Shown: positions 48,475-58,341 of the stretch, one piece after another | Layout of the letters: each line of letters begins with the position of its first letter | Position numbering within the stretch: position 1 is the stretch's first letter | Source of the DNA: Clostridia bacterium | Lineage (GTDB): Bacteria > Bacillota > Clostridia > Christensenellales > Borkfalkiaceae | Length of the DNA: 63,675 bases | Assembly: GCA_021204625.1 (NCBI GenBank) | Contig: JAJPZA010000059.1 | Span: 1-63,675 of the forward strand | Direction of reading: 5' to 3' | Translations under genes and position numbers: made by a program | Notes under the pieces: generated by a model | The model's database searches: none | Told to the model about the DNA's origin: nothing | What the model saw: only the letters and a program-made list of their open reading frames with translations

Positions 48475-48984
48475 ATGAAAGAAGCCGGAATAGAAGAGCT
48501 CTCATTCAACCCGTTCACCATCTTCTCGGAGAAGTGGATGCTTCTTACCGCAGGGGATGAATCCAAAGCCAACTCCATGACAGTCTCATGGGGCCACTTG
48601 GGCTCCATCTGGGGAGGCCTCGGAAACGCCACAGCCATAGCGTACGTGCGCCCCCAGCGCTACACCCGCGGGTTCATGGACACGCAGGACTGCTATTCCC
48701 TTTCCGTCTTCATGAAAGGCATGCGCAGGGAGCTTGCATACATGGGAGCCCACAGCGGAAGGGACGGAGACAAGATGAAAGCCTGCGGAATGGAGTATGA
48801 TTACTATAACGGCGTGCCCTACGTGAAGGGTGCGGACATGGTCTTCATCTGCCGCAAGCAGTACGTCTCCCAGCTGAAGGAAGAAGGATTCCTGGACCCT
48901 GAAACCGTCTCCCGCAATTACCCGGAGAAGGACTTCCATTGCGTCTACGTGGGCAATATAGAGAAGGTCCTCGTGAAAGACTGA
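48475..48984 (+). CDS. Flavin reductase family protein
   Basis: NPFTIFSEKWMLLTAGDESKANSMTVSWGHLGSIWG. Confidence 0.88.
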   Translation: MKEAGIEELSFNPFTIFSEKWMLLTAGDESKANSMTVSWGHLGSIWGGLGNATAIAYVRPQRYTRGFMDTQDCYSLSVFMKGMRRELAYMGAHSGRDGDKMKACGMEYDYYNGVPYVKGADMVFICRKQYVSQLKEEGFLDPETVSRNYPEKDFHCVYVGNIEKVLVKD

Positions 48985-49049
48985 GAAGGCAGGCGGAGGG
49001 GCCGTTTGCGGGCTGTCTCCCCCAGGCCAATAAATATAAATCATGGCAT

Positions 49050-49083
49050 GAAAAAGGTGCGCATCCGAAAAGATGCGCACCTT
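49050..49083 (-). terminator. Bidirectional terminator between flavin reductase and rpmB
   Basis: AAGGTGCGCATC-cgaaaa-GATGCGCACCTT perfect 12-bp stem; TTTTTC on minus strand. Confidence 0.85.
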
Positions 49084-49104
49084 GAATTTTCTGTACGTTA
49101 AAAC

Positions 49105-49287
49105 TTATGCTCTCTCGATGCTCTTCATGCATCTGGCGCATACATAACCAGTGACCACCTTGCCGTCCTTTACGTAAGCGATTTTCTGGACGTTGGGTCT
49201 GAATGTCCTGTTGGTTCTGATCTTGGAGTGGCTTACCAGATGGCCAGTCTGCTGTCCCTTTCCGCAGACGCTGCATACTCTTGACAT
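49105..49287 (-). CDS. rpmB: 50S ribosomal protein L28 (Cys-containing form)
   Basis: MSRVCSVCGKGQQTGHLVSHSKIRTNRTFRPNVQKI...CARCMKSI. Confidence 0.97.
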   Translation of the reverse strand: MSRVCSVCGKGQQTGHLVSHSKIRTNRTFRPNVQKIAYVKDGKVVTGYVCARCMKSIERA

Positions 49288-49385
49288 ATCTATACCTCCC
49301 TCTCTGTATGGGTAATTTACACAGTTAAAAAGAAACCGCTTCAACGGTCTTGTCTAATATAACACAGCAAAACAGAAAAAACAAG

Positions 49386-49413
49386 CAAAAACGCCTCTCA
49401 ATCCGGGCGTTTC
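49386..49413 (-). terminator. Minus-strand intrinsic terminator
   Basis: Minus strand AAACGCCcggattgagaGGCGTTTTTGC. Confidence 0.7.
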
Positions 49414-49464
49414 TCAGCCCAAACGCAAAATTTCTCAAAATTGCGGGCCGCCGAACCTCCGTTT

Positions 49465-49579
49465 ACGAACTGTTGTTCGTACTTTGGCCCATTCATGTAC
49501 TTTAATACACTGCCGCAGTAAAGTGCTTTTCCGGATGGTCCGGCGAAGCCGGGTTTTACGGACAGTTGTCCCGGAATCC
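49465..49579. repeat. Dispersed intergenic structured element, copy B
   Basis: Aligns with 5117-5234; hairpins CGAACtgttGTTCG, ACTTTA...TAAAGT, CCGGCgaagCCGG, GGACagttGTCC. Confidence 0.75.
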
Positions 49580-49717
49580 ATTATGAACCGTCCGGGTCTG
49601 GCGTCCGGACAAAAAGGCGCCGGAACGGGGAGCGGAGGGGCTAGCTTCTCTTCCAGCGGCGGAAGACGCCGTCACGGCAATGCACAAAACCAGCGCTGTA
49701 ATTTCCCTGAACTTCAT
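49556..49717 (-). CDS. Small ORF (53 aa) with N-terminal signal-peptide-like segment
   Basis: MKFREITALVLCIAVTASSAAGREASPSAPRSGAFLSGRQTRTVHNGFRDNCP; preceded by TTGACA-17-TAAACT. Confidence 0.4.
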   Translation of the reverse strand: MKFREITALVLCIAVTASSAAGREASPSAPRSGAFLSGRQTRTVHNGFRDNCP

Positions 49718-49738
49718 AAAACACACCTGTATGCATAC

Positions 49739-49767
49739 AGTTTAGCCTTTGCTTAGAGGGATGTCAA
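49739..49767 (-). promoter_or_regulatory. Putative promoter TTGACA-17-TAAACT (minus strand)
   Basis: Plus-strand TGTCAA 49762-49767 and AGTTTA 49739-49744. Confidence 0.6.
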
Positions 49768-49863
49768 CAGCACTGCATTGCTCTCATGTCTTGCCATTTG
49801 CCTGCAGAAATGGTACAATGCCCGTAGAAATGAAAGGCCCCTCAGGGGCGGGAGATGCTGCAT

Positions 49864-50709
49864 ATGTCCGTAATGCTTCAGAAGGATAAGAAAACGGGTG
49901 AGACTCTCGTATATGAGACAACCAATTACAGAGACAAGAAAACCGGCAAGTCCGGCACAAAGAAGGAGCTTTTAGGGAGGCTGTATACTTCGTCGCTGGA
50001 GCAGGATATAGATGATGTGAGCACGATGTTTGATGAGGCTCCCCATGTCTGGGGAGACATCTCGGCGCTGTATGAAAAGACGGTTTCCGGGGCTGAAGAA
50101 CTGACGCATATGCTGGACAAGACGAAGGGAGTGTACACGCTGGCAGATTTTTTGCCTCTCCTTGAGAAGTTCATGGAGATAAGCGCAGAAAAGGATGAGG
50201 CTTTCAACAAGCTTGGCGTTTACACCAAGGAGATTGTAATGAAGGCGGCGGAGGTTGCGCGGGATAATAAGTTATATAAGCAGGATTTGGCAACTGTCCG
50301 GGAAGGCAAAACCAGGGACGAATGGAACTCCACATGGATGGCGAAGGAAATTGAGACATACGAAAAACTTGAACAAAACAATGCGGAATTAAAGGAAATC
50401 TCGGAAAAGCTTATTGCCGAACAGAAAGACACCATCGAGTTTTATAAGAAGTATGTTGATGAACTCAATGAATCGCGGGAAATCAAGCAGAATCTTATAG
50501 ACAACCAGGATAAACTCATTGCTAATCAGGACAATATTATAAGCAGTCATATTGGGATTATAAACAGTATTCTGGACAGTCTCAGCAAGTATGAAGATGT
50601 ATCCGAGTGGGATTTTGTAAAAGAGGATAACGAAATCTGGCTAGCGGCGCTGAAACAGTCTAAATCAAGGGATGCCGTGGATGACTCCTCTGTGGAAGAT
50701 TCAGACTGA
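49864..50709 (+). CDS. Coiled-coil protein, tandem paralog family member 1
   Basis: MSVMLQKDKKTGETLVYETTNYRDKKTGKS N-terminus; LSKYEDVSEWD C-terminus. Confidence 0.8.
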   Translation: MSVMLQKDKKTGETLVYETTNYRDKKTGKSGTKKELLGRLYTSSLEQDIDDVSTMFDEAPHVWGDISALYEKTVSGAEELTHMLDKTKGVYTLADFLPLLEKFMEISAEKDEAFNKLGVYTKEIVMKAAEVARDNKLYKQDLATVREGKTRDEWNSTWMAKEIETYEKLEQNNAELKEISEKLIAEQKDTIEFYKKYVDELNESREIKQNLIDNQDKLIANQDNIISSHIGIINSILDSLSKYEDVSEWDFVKEDNEIWLAALKQSKSRDAVDDSSVEDSD

Positions 50710-50781
50710 GGCGTATTGGATTCAGCAAGCAATCAGAAAGGGGAGTGTGGTGCAGACAGCAGCCCGCTCCCGCCGTTAAGC

Positions 50782-50795
50782 GCCGCATATGCGGC
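50782..50795. repeat. Perfect 14-bp CATATG-centred palindrome
   Basis: GCCGCATATGCGGC. Confidence 0.8.
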
Positions 50796-50812
50796 AATCA
50801 AGAGGGATTGAT

Positions 50813-51526
50813 ATGGCTATCAAACTGGAAAAGGATAAAATCACTGGCGAGACTCTCGTATATGAGGTGACAAGCGTTACGGACAAGAGCACCGGCAAGT
50901 CAGCTGAACAGAGAGTGCTTAAGGGCCGGCTGCATCCCTTCACCGAGGAAGAGGACCATGAGGCCATAAGCGGGCTGTTTGCTGTTGCTGACGGCAAAGA
51001 GCCCGTCATGCTGGAAGATCTGGACCGCGCGCACGAGAACGCTACGGAAGCCATAAGAGACGTGGTTGAATCGGTTTCGCCGGATGAGGACGTGTACTCG
51101 TGGCTTGAAGTAAGTGCTATGATGAAAGAGATTGCGGATGCCGTCATAGTCAAGGACAACAGTTACAGAACGCTTAAAACCGCATACAAGGACCTTGTGG
51201 CGTATGCCGCGGACGAGGTCCGCAGGAATGAGACGCTGGGAAAAGAGAACAGCAAGCTTGCAAAGAGCAATGAGAAGCTCAGGAAGAGGGCAGAGGACCG
51301 GCAAAGGGAAGGGCTTGAAAATCTTCTGGAGTACAAGCAGATGATGGATAAAATTGAGTCATACAAGGAGATTATCTCCAAAAGCGAACAGCTTGAGGAT
51401 ACTATGAAAGAGGTTATAAGCAAACAGGGCGAACTCATTAATGCACTGGTGAAAGGATACAATGATCTCAAAAGCCATCTCAGCAGGTATGAGGATGTGT
51501 CCGGTTGGGATGATGTGCAGGAATAA
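50813..51526 (+). CDS. Coiled-coil protein, tandem paralog family member 2
   Basis: MAIKLEKDKITGETLVYEVTSVTDKSTGKS; LSRYEDVSGWDDV. Confidence 0.8.
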   Translation: MAIKLEKDKITGETLVYEVTSVTDKSTGKSAEQRVLKGRLHPFTEEEDHEAISGLFAVADGKEPVMLEDLDRAHENATEAIRDVVESVSPDEDVYSWLEVSAMMKEIADAVIVKDNSYRTLKTAYKDLVAYAADEVRRNETLGKENSKLAKSNEKLRKRAEDRQREGLENLLEYKQMMDKIESYKEIISKSEQLEDTMKEVISKQGELINALVKGYNDLKSHLSRYEDVSGWDDVQE

Positions 51527-51574
51527 CCGGAAGAATCGGCATATTCCGTTTGAGTTGCAGTCAAGGAGGATATT

Positions 51575-51952
51575 ATGGCTATAGAGCTGCAGCCGGATTT
51601 TGAGACAGGGGAGACCCTCGTGGTCAAGACGCGCACGCATAAGAATAAGGAAACAGGCGAAGTCACTATAGACTGCGAGCTGCTGGGAGGATTGTATCCC
51701 ATTGCAGAGGATACGGAGAAGAACAGGGCGGACTTCGCAGACAAGGCGCAGCTGCAAAGAATGGCTCATGACCTTGAAGCGTATGAAAAGGCATTGGCCG
51801 GGAGCGAAGAGATAAGCGGCCGGCAGCAGCGGTTTATAATCGAGCAGGAAAAGGTCATTATGAAACTTAAAAAGGGCGTGAAGGAGCTCATTTCGCGTCT
51901 GAGCAAGTATGAGGAAGTGTCCAGGTGGAAAGACCTGGAGAATATCAGATAG
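51575..51952 (+). CDS. Coiled-coil protein, tandem paralog family member 3 (short)
   Basis: MAIELQPDFETGETLVVKTRTHKNKETGEV; LSKYEEVSRWKDL. Confidence 0.78.
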   Translation: MAIELQPDFETGETLVVKTRTHKNKETGEVTIDCELLGGLYPIAEDTEKNRADFADKAQLQRMAHDLEAYEKALAGSEEISGRQQRFIIEQEKVIMKLKKGVKELISRLSKYEEVSRWKDLENIR

Positions 51953-52245
51953 CCTCTTCCCCTGTGGATTTCTGCATGATGCAGGCTCTCATTTGCCTCG
52001 GACGGAGGCGGAGCAAGACCGGATTTAAGGCCGCATTTCGGGCAAGTTTCGCAACAGTTTTAGACAAAGCGTTGATTATCTTTGTGATTTTGGGTGTGAT
52101 TTTAGTGAAAAATCGCATCATATATGCTTGCAAAGCCGCCAGATAGGAAAAAACAGTTGCAATAATCAGGGCGATGGTATAAAATAAGCGCATAGCTTTT
52201 ATAGAGAAACAGGTGACCGCTTCATGGGGTCACATCGGAGAGACT

Positions 52246-52596
52246 ATGTCTGTCAACACACACAACGGATTGGGTAAAATTTCAATAGAGGATCAGGCCA
52301 TCGCGAAGGTGGTCAAGTCTGTTGCGCTTGAGTGCTACGGCATAGTAGACACCGTCTCAAGAGGAATCAAGGATTCCGTGTGGGAGCTTCTCAGAAGACA
52401 GCCGGATGGCAAGGGCGTTAAGGTGGTCACGTCCGGAGACAGGATTTACATAACCGTCAACGTCATCCTAAAGTACGGCGTTTCTTTAATGGCAGTGGCT
52501 GAATCTTTGAAGGCTAGCATCAAGTACAGCGTTGAGAGATTTACAGGCATGATCGTGGACACGGTCAACGTCAACATTGTTGGCGTGAAGCTTTAA
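52246..52596 (+). CDS. Asp23/Gls24 family envelope stress protein
   Basis: GKISIEDQAIAKVVKSVALECYGIVD; located between rpmB and a DAK2-domain gene. Confidence 0.92.
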   Translation: MSVNTHNGLGKISIEDQAIAKVVKSVALECYGIVDTVSRGIKDSVWELLRRQPDGKGVKVVTSGDRIYITVNVILKYGVSLMAVAESLKASIKYSVERFTGMIVDTVNVNIVGVKL

Positions 52597-52689
52597 GCGT
52601 TTCTGGGGCCGCGCGGCCGCTCTTGCGGCCGGAGCGATACGTGTCATGGGCGCCACTGGGAGGCGCCGCTTGCCTGAGAAAGGAGTATT

Positions 52690-54348
52690 ATGCAGAAAAC
52701 GGTAAACAGCGCCGAATTCAGAAAAATGATTATATCCGGGTCAAGGCTGCTTGATCAGAACCGGTCCAAGATCGATTCCCTCAACGTCTTCCCGGTTCCT
52801 GACGGTGACACAGGAACAAATATGTCACTTACGCTTCAGTCCGCGGTGAAGGAGATGGGAGCTGTCTCATCGCAGCAGTTCGCGGACATATGCAACGCAG
52901 TATCCAAAGGAGCGCTTCGCGGCGCGCGCGGAAATTCCGGCGTCATCTCCTCCCAGATATTCCGCGGCATATGCTCATCGCTGAAGGACACGAAGGAATC
53001 GTTCACAACCAAGAATTTCGCAAAGGCCCTTGAGGAAGGGACCAAGGTGGCGTACGGTGCTGTGTCCGTCCCCAAGGAAGGGACGATTCTCACGGTCGTA
53101 AGAAGCATGAGCGAGGCGGCCGGAAAGCTTGCGGCAAAATACAAGGATTTCGACGAGTTCTTAAAGGCGGTCATTGAGGTCGGGGACGAAGCCCTCGCCC
53201 ATACGCCTGAGCTTCTGCCCGTGCTCAAAAAGGCGGGCGTCGTGGATTCCGGCGGCGTCGGTCTCATGACCATAATGAGAGGCTTCCTCGCGGCTTTCAC
53301 AGAGGATACCGGAAATATTGAGGACATACCCACGGACGCAAGCGCGGCCAATGCCAAAAGCGACGAGGATGTCTTCGGAGACAATTCAGAGGTCATTAAC
53401 CTGGATCTCGGCGAGATAGAGTTCGCATACTGCACGGAGTTCTTCGTAATCCATATCAAGCCCTCAACCACTATGGCGGACATAGACAGGCTCAAGGAAA
53501 AGCTCATGGGCATAGGTGATTCCGTCATATGCATAGGCGATTTGGAGCTCATAAAAGTCCATGTGCACACGAACACCCCCGGAAGGGCGCTCGGGTTTGC
53601 CCTGGAGCTCGGCGAGCTGGACCGCATAAAGATCGAGAACATGCTTGAGGAGAACAGGGAAATCAAGGCCAAGATGGAGGCCGAGAAGAAAGAGATGGGC
53701 ATGCTGGCCATCTGCTCCGGAAAGGGCCTCGAGGAGATCTTCAAGGACCTCATGTGCGACAGGGTCATGGAGGGCGGCCAGACAATGAACCCTTCGGCCC
53801 AGGACATAGCGTATGCAGTGCAGAAGATAAACGCGGCAAACGTCTTCGTATTCCCCAATAACGGCAACATAATACTTGCGGCGGAGCAGGCAAAGGAACT
53901 GGTTACCAACCGCACAATACACGTAATCCCCACAAAGAGCATCCCGCAGGGCTTTGCGGCTGCCCTTGCGTTCAACCCCGAAGAATCCGTCTCCGAGAAC
54001 AAGACCAACATGGTGCACGCCATAGACAACGTCCTTTCCGGACAGGTCACGTACGCCGTGCGCAACACGAAGATGAACGGCTTCAGCCTCAAGGAAGGGG
54101 ACATCATAGCCCTGGACAACAAGAAGATACTTGCCAAGGGAGCGGACATAGAGGAGACCACGCTCAAGCTCATAAAGCATCTCAAGAACGATGACCACGA
54201 GATGATAACCCTCTACTACGGCAACGGCGTGAAGGAAGAGGACGCCAACGACCTCATGGATAAGGTCCAGCAGGAGTTCCCGGACTGCGACGTGGACTGC
54301 CATTACGGCGGCCAGCCCGTTTATTACTACATCGTCTCCCTTGAGTGA
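52690..54348 (+). CDS. fakA: DAK2/DegV-associated fatty acid kinase FakA-like
   Basis: IDSLNVFPVPDGDTGTNMSLTLQSA; GARGNSGVISSQIFRG. Confidence 0.93.
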   Translation: MQKTVNSAEFRKMIISGSRLLDQNRSKIDSLNVFPVPDGDTGTNMSLTLQSAVKEMGAVSSQQFADICNAVSKGALRGARGNSGVISSQIFRGICSSLKDTKESFTTKNFAKALEEGTKVAYGAVSVPKEGTILTVVRSMSEAAGKLAAKYKDFDEFLKAVIEVGDEALAHTPELLPVLKKAGVVDSGGVGLMTIMRGFLAAFTEDTGNIEDIPTDASAANAKSDEDVFGDNSEVINLDLGEIEFAYCTEFFVIHIKPSTTMADIDRLKEKLMGIGDSVICIGDLELIKVHVHTNTPGRALGFALELGELDRIKIENMLEENREIKAKMEAEKKEMGMLAICSGKGLEEIFKDLMCDRVMEGGQTMNPSAQDIAYAVQKINAANVFVFPNNGNIILAAEQAKELVTNRTIHVIPTKSIPQGFAAALAFNPEESVSENKTNMVHAIDNVLSGQVTYAVRNTKMNGFSLKEGDIIALDNKKILAKGADIEETTLKLIKHLKNDDHEMITLYYGNGVKEEDANDLMDKVQQEFPDCDVDCHYGGQPVYYYIVSLE

Positions 54349-54707
54349 CTACCCAGCCCCTGGATTTTTTGGCGCTTTGCAATAAAAACCCGGCACATAT
54401 GCCGCAGGTTTTCAGAAAACTTCCCAAAACCTGTTTAAACGCGCGAAAAAGAGGTTATAATAATTATGCGGGTATCCCGTCATCGCACAGCGGTGGCGGG
54501 GTTTTGTTTCCAGGCATCGGCGCACGCGCCGGACATCCGGCACATGACATGGTCCAAAGATCCGGCAGGGGCAAAACAGCACACATCCCGGGCCGCAATC
54601 CATAATACAGCCATATATACAGCCGTGCAGGCGGCTCGCTCTGCCCGTCCAGTCCGGAGCCGGCAGAAAAGGAAGGGAGGGAAAAGGCCCGCAATTACGG
54701 GGGATTT

Positions 54708-56714
54708 ATGCAGATAACATCCTTGAAGCTTATATCAGACAAGAGAGAGAAAGATTTCAATAAGCTGGGCATATACACGGTGGAAGACCTTGCCCGGCAT
54801 TTTCCGAAGGACTACCTGGACCTTCGCAACATAACGCCCATATCCCAGGTGTATCACAATGACGTGGTGCTCACCTGCGGGGAAATTTTGACCGTGGAAT
54901 GCAACAAGTACGCGAGGCGTCCGTACGTCAAGGCCAGGTGCAGGCAGGGGGACTGCCTGTTCACTGCCATATGGTTCAACCAGGTGTATGTGGCGGACAA
55001 GCTCCATCCCGGGGAGTTTCTCTTCTACGGCCGTGTCCAGAACAAGTTCGGCCTGGAGCTCACCATAGTGAACCCCACTTTTGAGCCTGCGGAAAGCAAG
55101 TCCAAACTGCAGGGCATAATTCCTGTATATTCCCTTTCCGGCAAGCTTACGCAGAAGCTCATGAGATATGAGCTCTCGCAGGCTCTGGACAAGCTCCAGC
55201 TGCTTTCCTGCATCCCGTATGACATCCAGCGCAAGTATGAGCTCATAAAGCTCAAGGACGCGTACAGGAAGGTGCATTTCCCGGAGACGGTGGAGGATTA
55301 CCAGCAGGGCGCGAACAGGATAGCCCTGGAGGAATACTTCCTGCTAATCTCGGCGTTCAAGGTAATAAAGGGCGGTTCGGATGACGCCCGTCTCAACCAG
55401 TACCCTGTTACAAGGGCAGATCTGGACTCCTTCATTTCCAGATTTCCGTTCACCTTCACTCCCGGGCAGAAGGGAGCCGTGGAGGACATCTGGAACAATC
55501 TCAAGGGCCCGCACAGGATGAACAGGCTCATACAGGGAGACGTAGGGTCCGGCAAGACCGCGGTTGCAATGGCAGCCATATATATGGCGGTGAAGTCCGG
55601 ATACCAGGCCGCAATGCTGGCCCCCACGGAAGTGCTTGCGCAGCAGAACGCATCCGTGCTAAAGACCTACTTTCCGGACTGCAATGTGGTATGCCTCACC
55701 GGTTCCATGACAGCCAGGGAAAAGAAGCTCACTAAGGCTCTTATCCAGGGCGGCATGGCCCACATAGTGTGCGGCACGCACGCCATCCTGCAGGAGGATG
55801 TGGTTTTTGCGAACCTTTCCCTCGTTGTATGCGACGAGCAGCAGCGTTTCGGCGTGGCCCAGAGGGCATCGCTTACGGACAAGGGCGAGAGCTGCGACGT
55901 CATCGTCATGTCGGCAACCCCCATTCCCAGAACGCTCAACCTTATATTCTACGGAGACCTGGACGTAACCACCATAAAGGACAAGCCCAGGGACCGCCAG
56001 GAGATCTCCACATCCATAATTCCGGAGCGCAAGTACACGGACATGCTCCGCTATGTCTCGGAGCAGTCCAGGCTCGGCTGCCAGACCTATTTCGTCTGCC
56101 CCAAGATAGAGGAGGATGAAGAGGGCACCATCATGTCCGTAACGGAGCTGTACGAGGATCTCAAGGCCAAGATGCCGGACGTGCGCCTCGCCCTCCTTCA
56201 CGGCAAGATGAAGGAGAAGGAGAAGAACGCCATCATGGATGACTTCAAGGCCAAGAAGTATGACTGCCTTGTCTCAACCACGGTCATAGAAGTGGGCGTG
56301 GACGTTCCGGACGCAACCATCATGATCATATACAATGCAGAGCGTTTCGGCCTCTCGCAGCTGCACCAGCTCCGCGGGCGCGTGGGGCGCAGCTCCAGAA
56401 AGAGCTACTGCTTCCTTCTCATGGGCGTTGAATCCGAAGAGGCCAGACGGCGCCTCACGGTCCTCAAAACCTGCTCGGACGGCTTCCGCATAGCGGAGGA
56501 GGACCTCAAGATCCGCGGAGGCGGGGATTTTCTCGGGACCCGCCAGTCCGGCCGCATGCTCTCCGAGATCAAGAACCTCAGGTTCCCCGTCGAGACCGTC
56601 TTCACCGCCAAGGCCCTCGTGGACGAAGCCTTCGCCTCTACCGCAGACCTCACTGCACTCAAGAAGCTTGCCGCCGGCAAGTACGAGAGCCTCAAGGACG
56701 TAGTCCTCAACTGA
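54708..56714 (+). CDS. recG: ATP-dependent DNA helicase RecG
   Basis: RLIQGDVGSGKTAVAMAAIYMA; TEVLAQQ; ATPIPRTLNLIFYGDLDVTTI; HQLRGRVGRS. Confidence 0.97.
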   Translation: MQITSLKLISDKREKDFNKLGIYTVEDLARHFPKDYLDLRNITPISQVYHNDVVLTCGEILTVECNKYARRPYVKARCRQGDCLFTAIWFNQVYVADKLHPGEFLFYGRVQNKFGLELTIVNPTFEPAESKSKLQGIIPVYSLSGKLTQKLMRYELSQALDKLQLLSCIPYDIQRKYELIKLKDAYRKVHFPETVEDYQQGANRIALEEYFLLISAFKVIKGGSDDARLNQYPVTRADLDSFISRFPFTFTPGQKGAVEDIWNNLKGPHRMNRLIQGDVGSGKTAVAMAAIYMAVKSGYQAAMLAPTEVLAQQNASVLKTYFPDCNVVCLTGSMTAREKKLTKALIQGGMAHIVCGTHAILQEDVVFANLSLVVCDEQQRFGVAQRASLTDKGESCDVIVMSATPIPRTLNLIFYGDLDVTTIKDKPRDRQEISTSIIPERKYTDMLRYVSEQSRLGCQTYFVCPKIEEDEEGTIMSVTELYEDLKAKMPDVRLALLHGKMKEKEKNAIMDDFKAKKYDCLVSTTVIEVGVDVPDATIMIIYNAERFGLSQLHQLRGRVGRSSRKSYCFLLMGVESEEARRRLTVLKTCSDGFRIAEEDLKIRGGGDFLGTRQSGRMLSEIKNLRFPVETVFTAKALVDEAFASTADLTALKKLAAGKYESLKDVVLN

Positions 56715-56764
56715 AGCCCGTTTCTTGTGGCTATTATTCATATCCACACAGGCACATATGGCCA

Positions 56765-56837
56765 ATCCAAGCCGTTCCGTCACCGGAGCGGCTTTTTCCC
56801 ACTCAAGCCGGTTCCTGGCCCGTTTTCCCCACTCAAA
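56765..56837 (+). repeat. 73-bp direct repeat (upstream copy); includes recG terminator
   Basis: ATCCAAGCCGTTCCGTCACCGGAGCGGCTTTTTCCCACTCAA...CACTCAAA, ungapped alignment with 59081-59153. Confidence 0.85.
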
Positions 56838-57068
56838 ATAAGCTTACAAAGGCTAAGAGGGAGATAATCTTGTGATATAGTTTTTATGTAAAAAGCATGT
56901 CATAGTAGATTTAATGAATTTCAATGGATGTACTAAAACATAATCTAATATAATCAATCAATATCTTGTATTTCAATGTGAAATTTGCAGATTTTATGCA
57001 AATTCTATTGTCAAGTCTATTTTATTGTGCTATCATGTTTGTATATTATAAAAAGGTGGGTAAAGAAA

Positions 57069-58328
57069 ATGCTTCTTGAGTTTTCATGTTCAAATCATAA
57101 GTCAATAAGAAAGAAGGTATTGTTCTCTGCCATTGCTACTCCGGATACTTCAAATGAGGAGAATCTGATTCCCTATGGCAAAGACCGTATTTTGAAGTCT
57201 GCTGTGATTTATGGAGCTAATGGGTCAGGCAAGACTAACCTGCTTAGTGCAATTTCTTATGTTAAAATGATGGTAATGAACAGTATTGGCCATCAGCCTA
57301 ACGAGAAGATTAATCAAATGCCCCACAAACTGGAGGGATTTGATAAAGACAGCACGTATGCAATTCAGTTTACAATCAAGGATATAAGGTATGCATACGG
57401 ATTTACTTTGACGAACAGGATTGTGACTGATGAGTATCTTTATTATTTTCCAAAGGGGAGACAGGTATGTGTATTTGAGCGCAATCAAGATGGAGTTATT
57501 CCAGGAAACAGCTTCCGTAACGCATTTAATACATGCAAAGATGTATTGAAGCCCAATCGCCTTATGCTTTCCTGTGCTGCCAATTTCAGCTCAGTGAAAG
57601 AGACCGAAGATGCATACAGATTCTTTGCTGAAGACCTTGTAATATATAATCCTGACAATCAGAATGACTGGATGAATTACTCGCTGTATCAGATTGCTGA
57701 AAATAAAGTGCTTAAGAATACCATCCTTGATTTCATGCGCAGCCTGGATATTAATATCCGTGATATCAAGGTCAAAATAAACAGGACTAATTTTAAGCAT
57801 ACTGGTATCTCGCTGGCACCGCCTGTTTTCTCGGAGGATTTCAATAAGAGCGTGTTGAACAAAGACAAGGATTCAATTACTGCCAGAATTGTGTATGATG
57901 AGTTTGAAACAGATTTGCTGTATGAAGAATCATCCGGAATCCAGAAGCTGGTTAGCCTGCTTTGCCCTTTGATAGATGTTATTACTAACGGCAAGATAAT
58001 GCTATGTGACGAACTTGAATCAGGGCTGCATGAATCCTTGGTGTATGGTCTGATAAAGGAATTCATGAAATCAAATCATAACGGTCAGCAAGCCCAGATT
58101 TTCTTTACAGCTCATGAAACGGCTTTTATTGATACGAATCTCTTCAGAAGAGATCAGATCTGGTTTACTGAGATGAAGAAGGAAGGCCGTGAAACGGATT
58201 TGTATTCTCTGGCAGAGCTGAAGAACATACGCAAAGAAGAGAATTTTGGGAGAGGCTATATTTCAGGCAGATATGGCGCCATCCCCATGCTGAATATTGA
58301 TTTTGCCAATCTTGTGTCGAGTATGTAA
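57069..58328 (+). CDS. AAA-family ATPase (COG1106/AAA_21, RloA/AbiLi-like)
   Basis: VIYGANGSGKTNLLSAISYV Walker A; IMLCDELESGLHESL; FFTAHETAFIDTNLFRRDQIWF; GRYGAIPML C-terminus. Confidence 0.88.
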   Translation: MLLEFSCSNHKSIRKKVLFSAIATPDTSNEENLIPYGKDRILKSAVIYGANGSGKTNLLSAISYVKMMVMNSIGHQPNEKINQMPHKLEGFDKDSTYAIQFTIKDIRYAYGFTLTNRIVTDEYLYYFPKGRQVCVFERNQDGVIPGNSFRNAFNTCKDVLKPNRLMLSCAANFSSVKETEDAYRFFAEDLVIYNPDNQNDWMNYSLYQIAENKVLKNTILDFMRSLDINIRDIKVKINRTNFKHTGISLAPPVFSEDFNKSVLNKDKDSITARIVYDEFETDLLYEESSGIQKLVSLLCPLIDVITNGKIMLCDELESGLHESLVYGLIKEFMKSNHNGQQAQIFFTAHETAFIDTNLFRRDQIWFTEMKKEGRETDLYSLAELKNIRKEENFGRGYISGRYGAIPMLNIDFANLVSSM

Positions 58329-58341
58329 GGGGATGAAGGCT

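Noticed and set aside
51945-52193. Minus-strand 82-aa ORF with hydrophobic N-terminus and cationic middle (MRLFYTIALIIATVFSYLAALQAY...)
   Set aside because: No SD, antisense between coil gene 3 and asp23, overlaps other ORFs; composition alone is not enough to call a peptide toxin.
54466-54717. Plus ORFs upstream of recG after a TATAAT-like box
   Set aside because: Arg/Pro/Ala-rich out-of-frame translation of GC-rich leader DNA; no recognisable motif.
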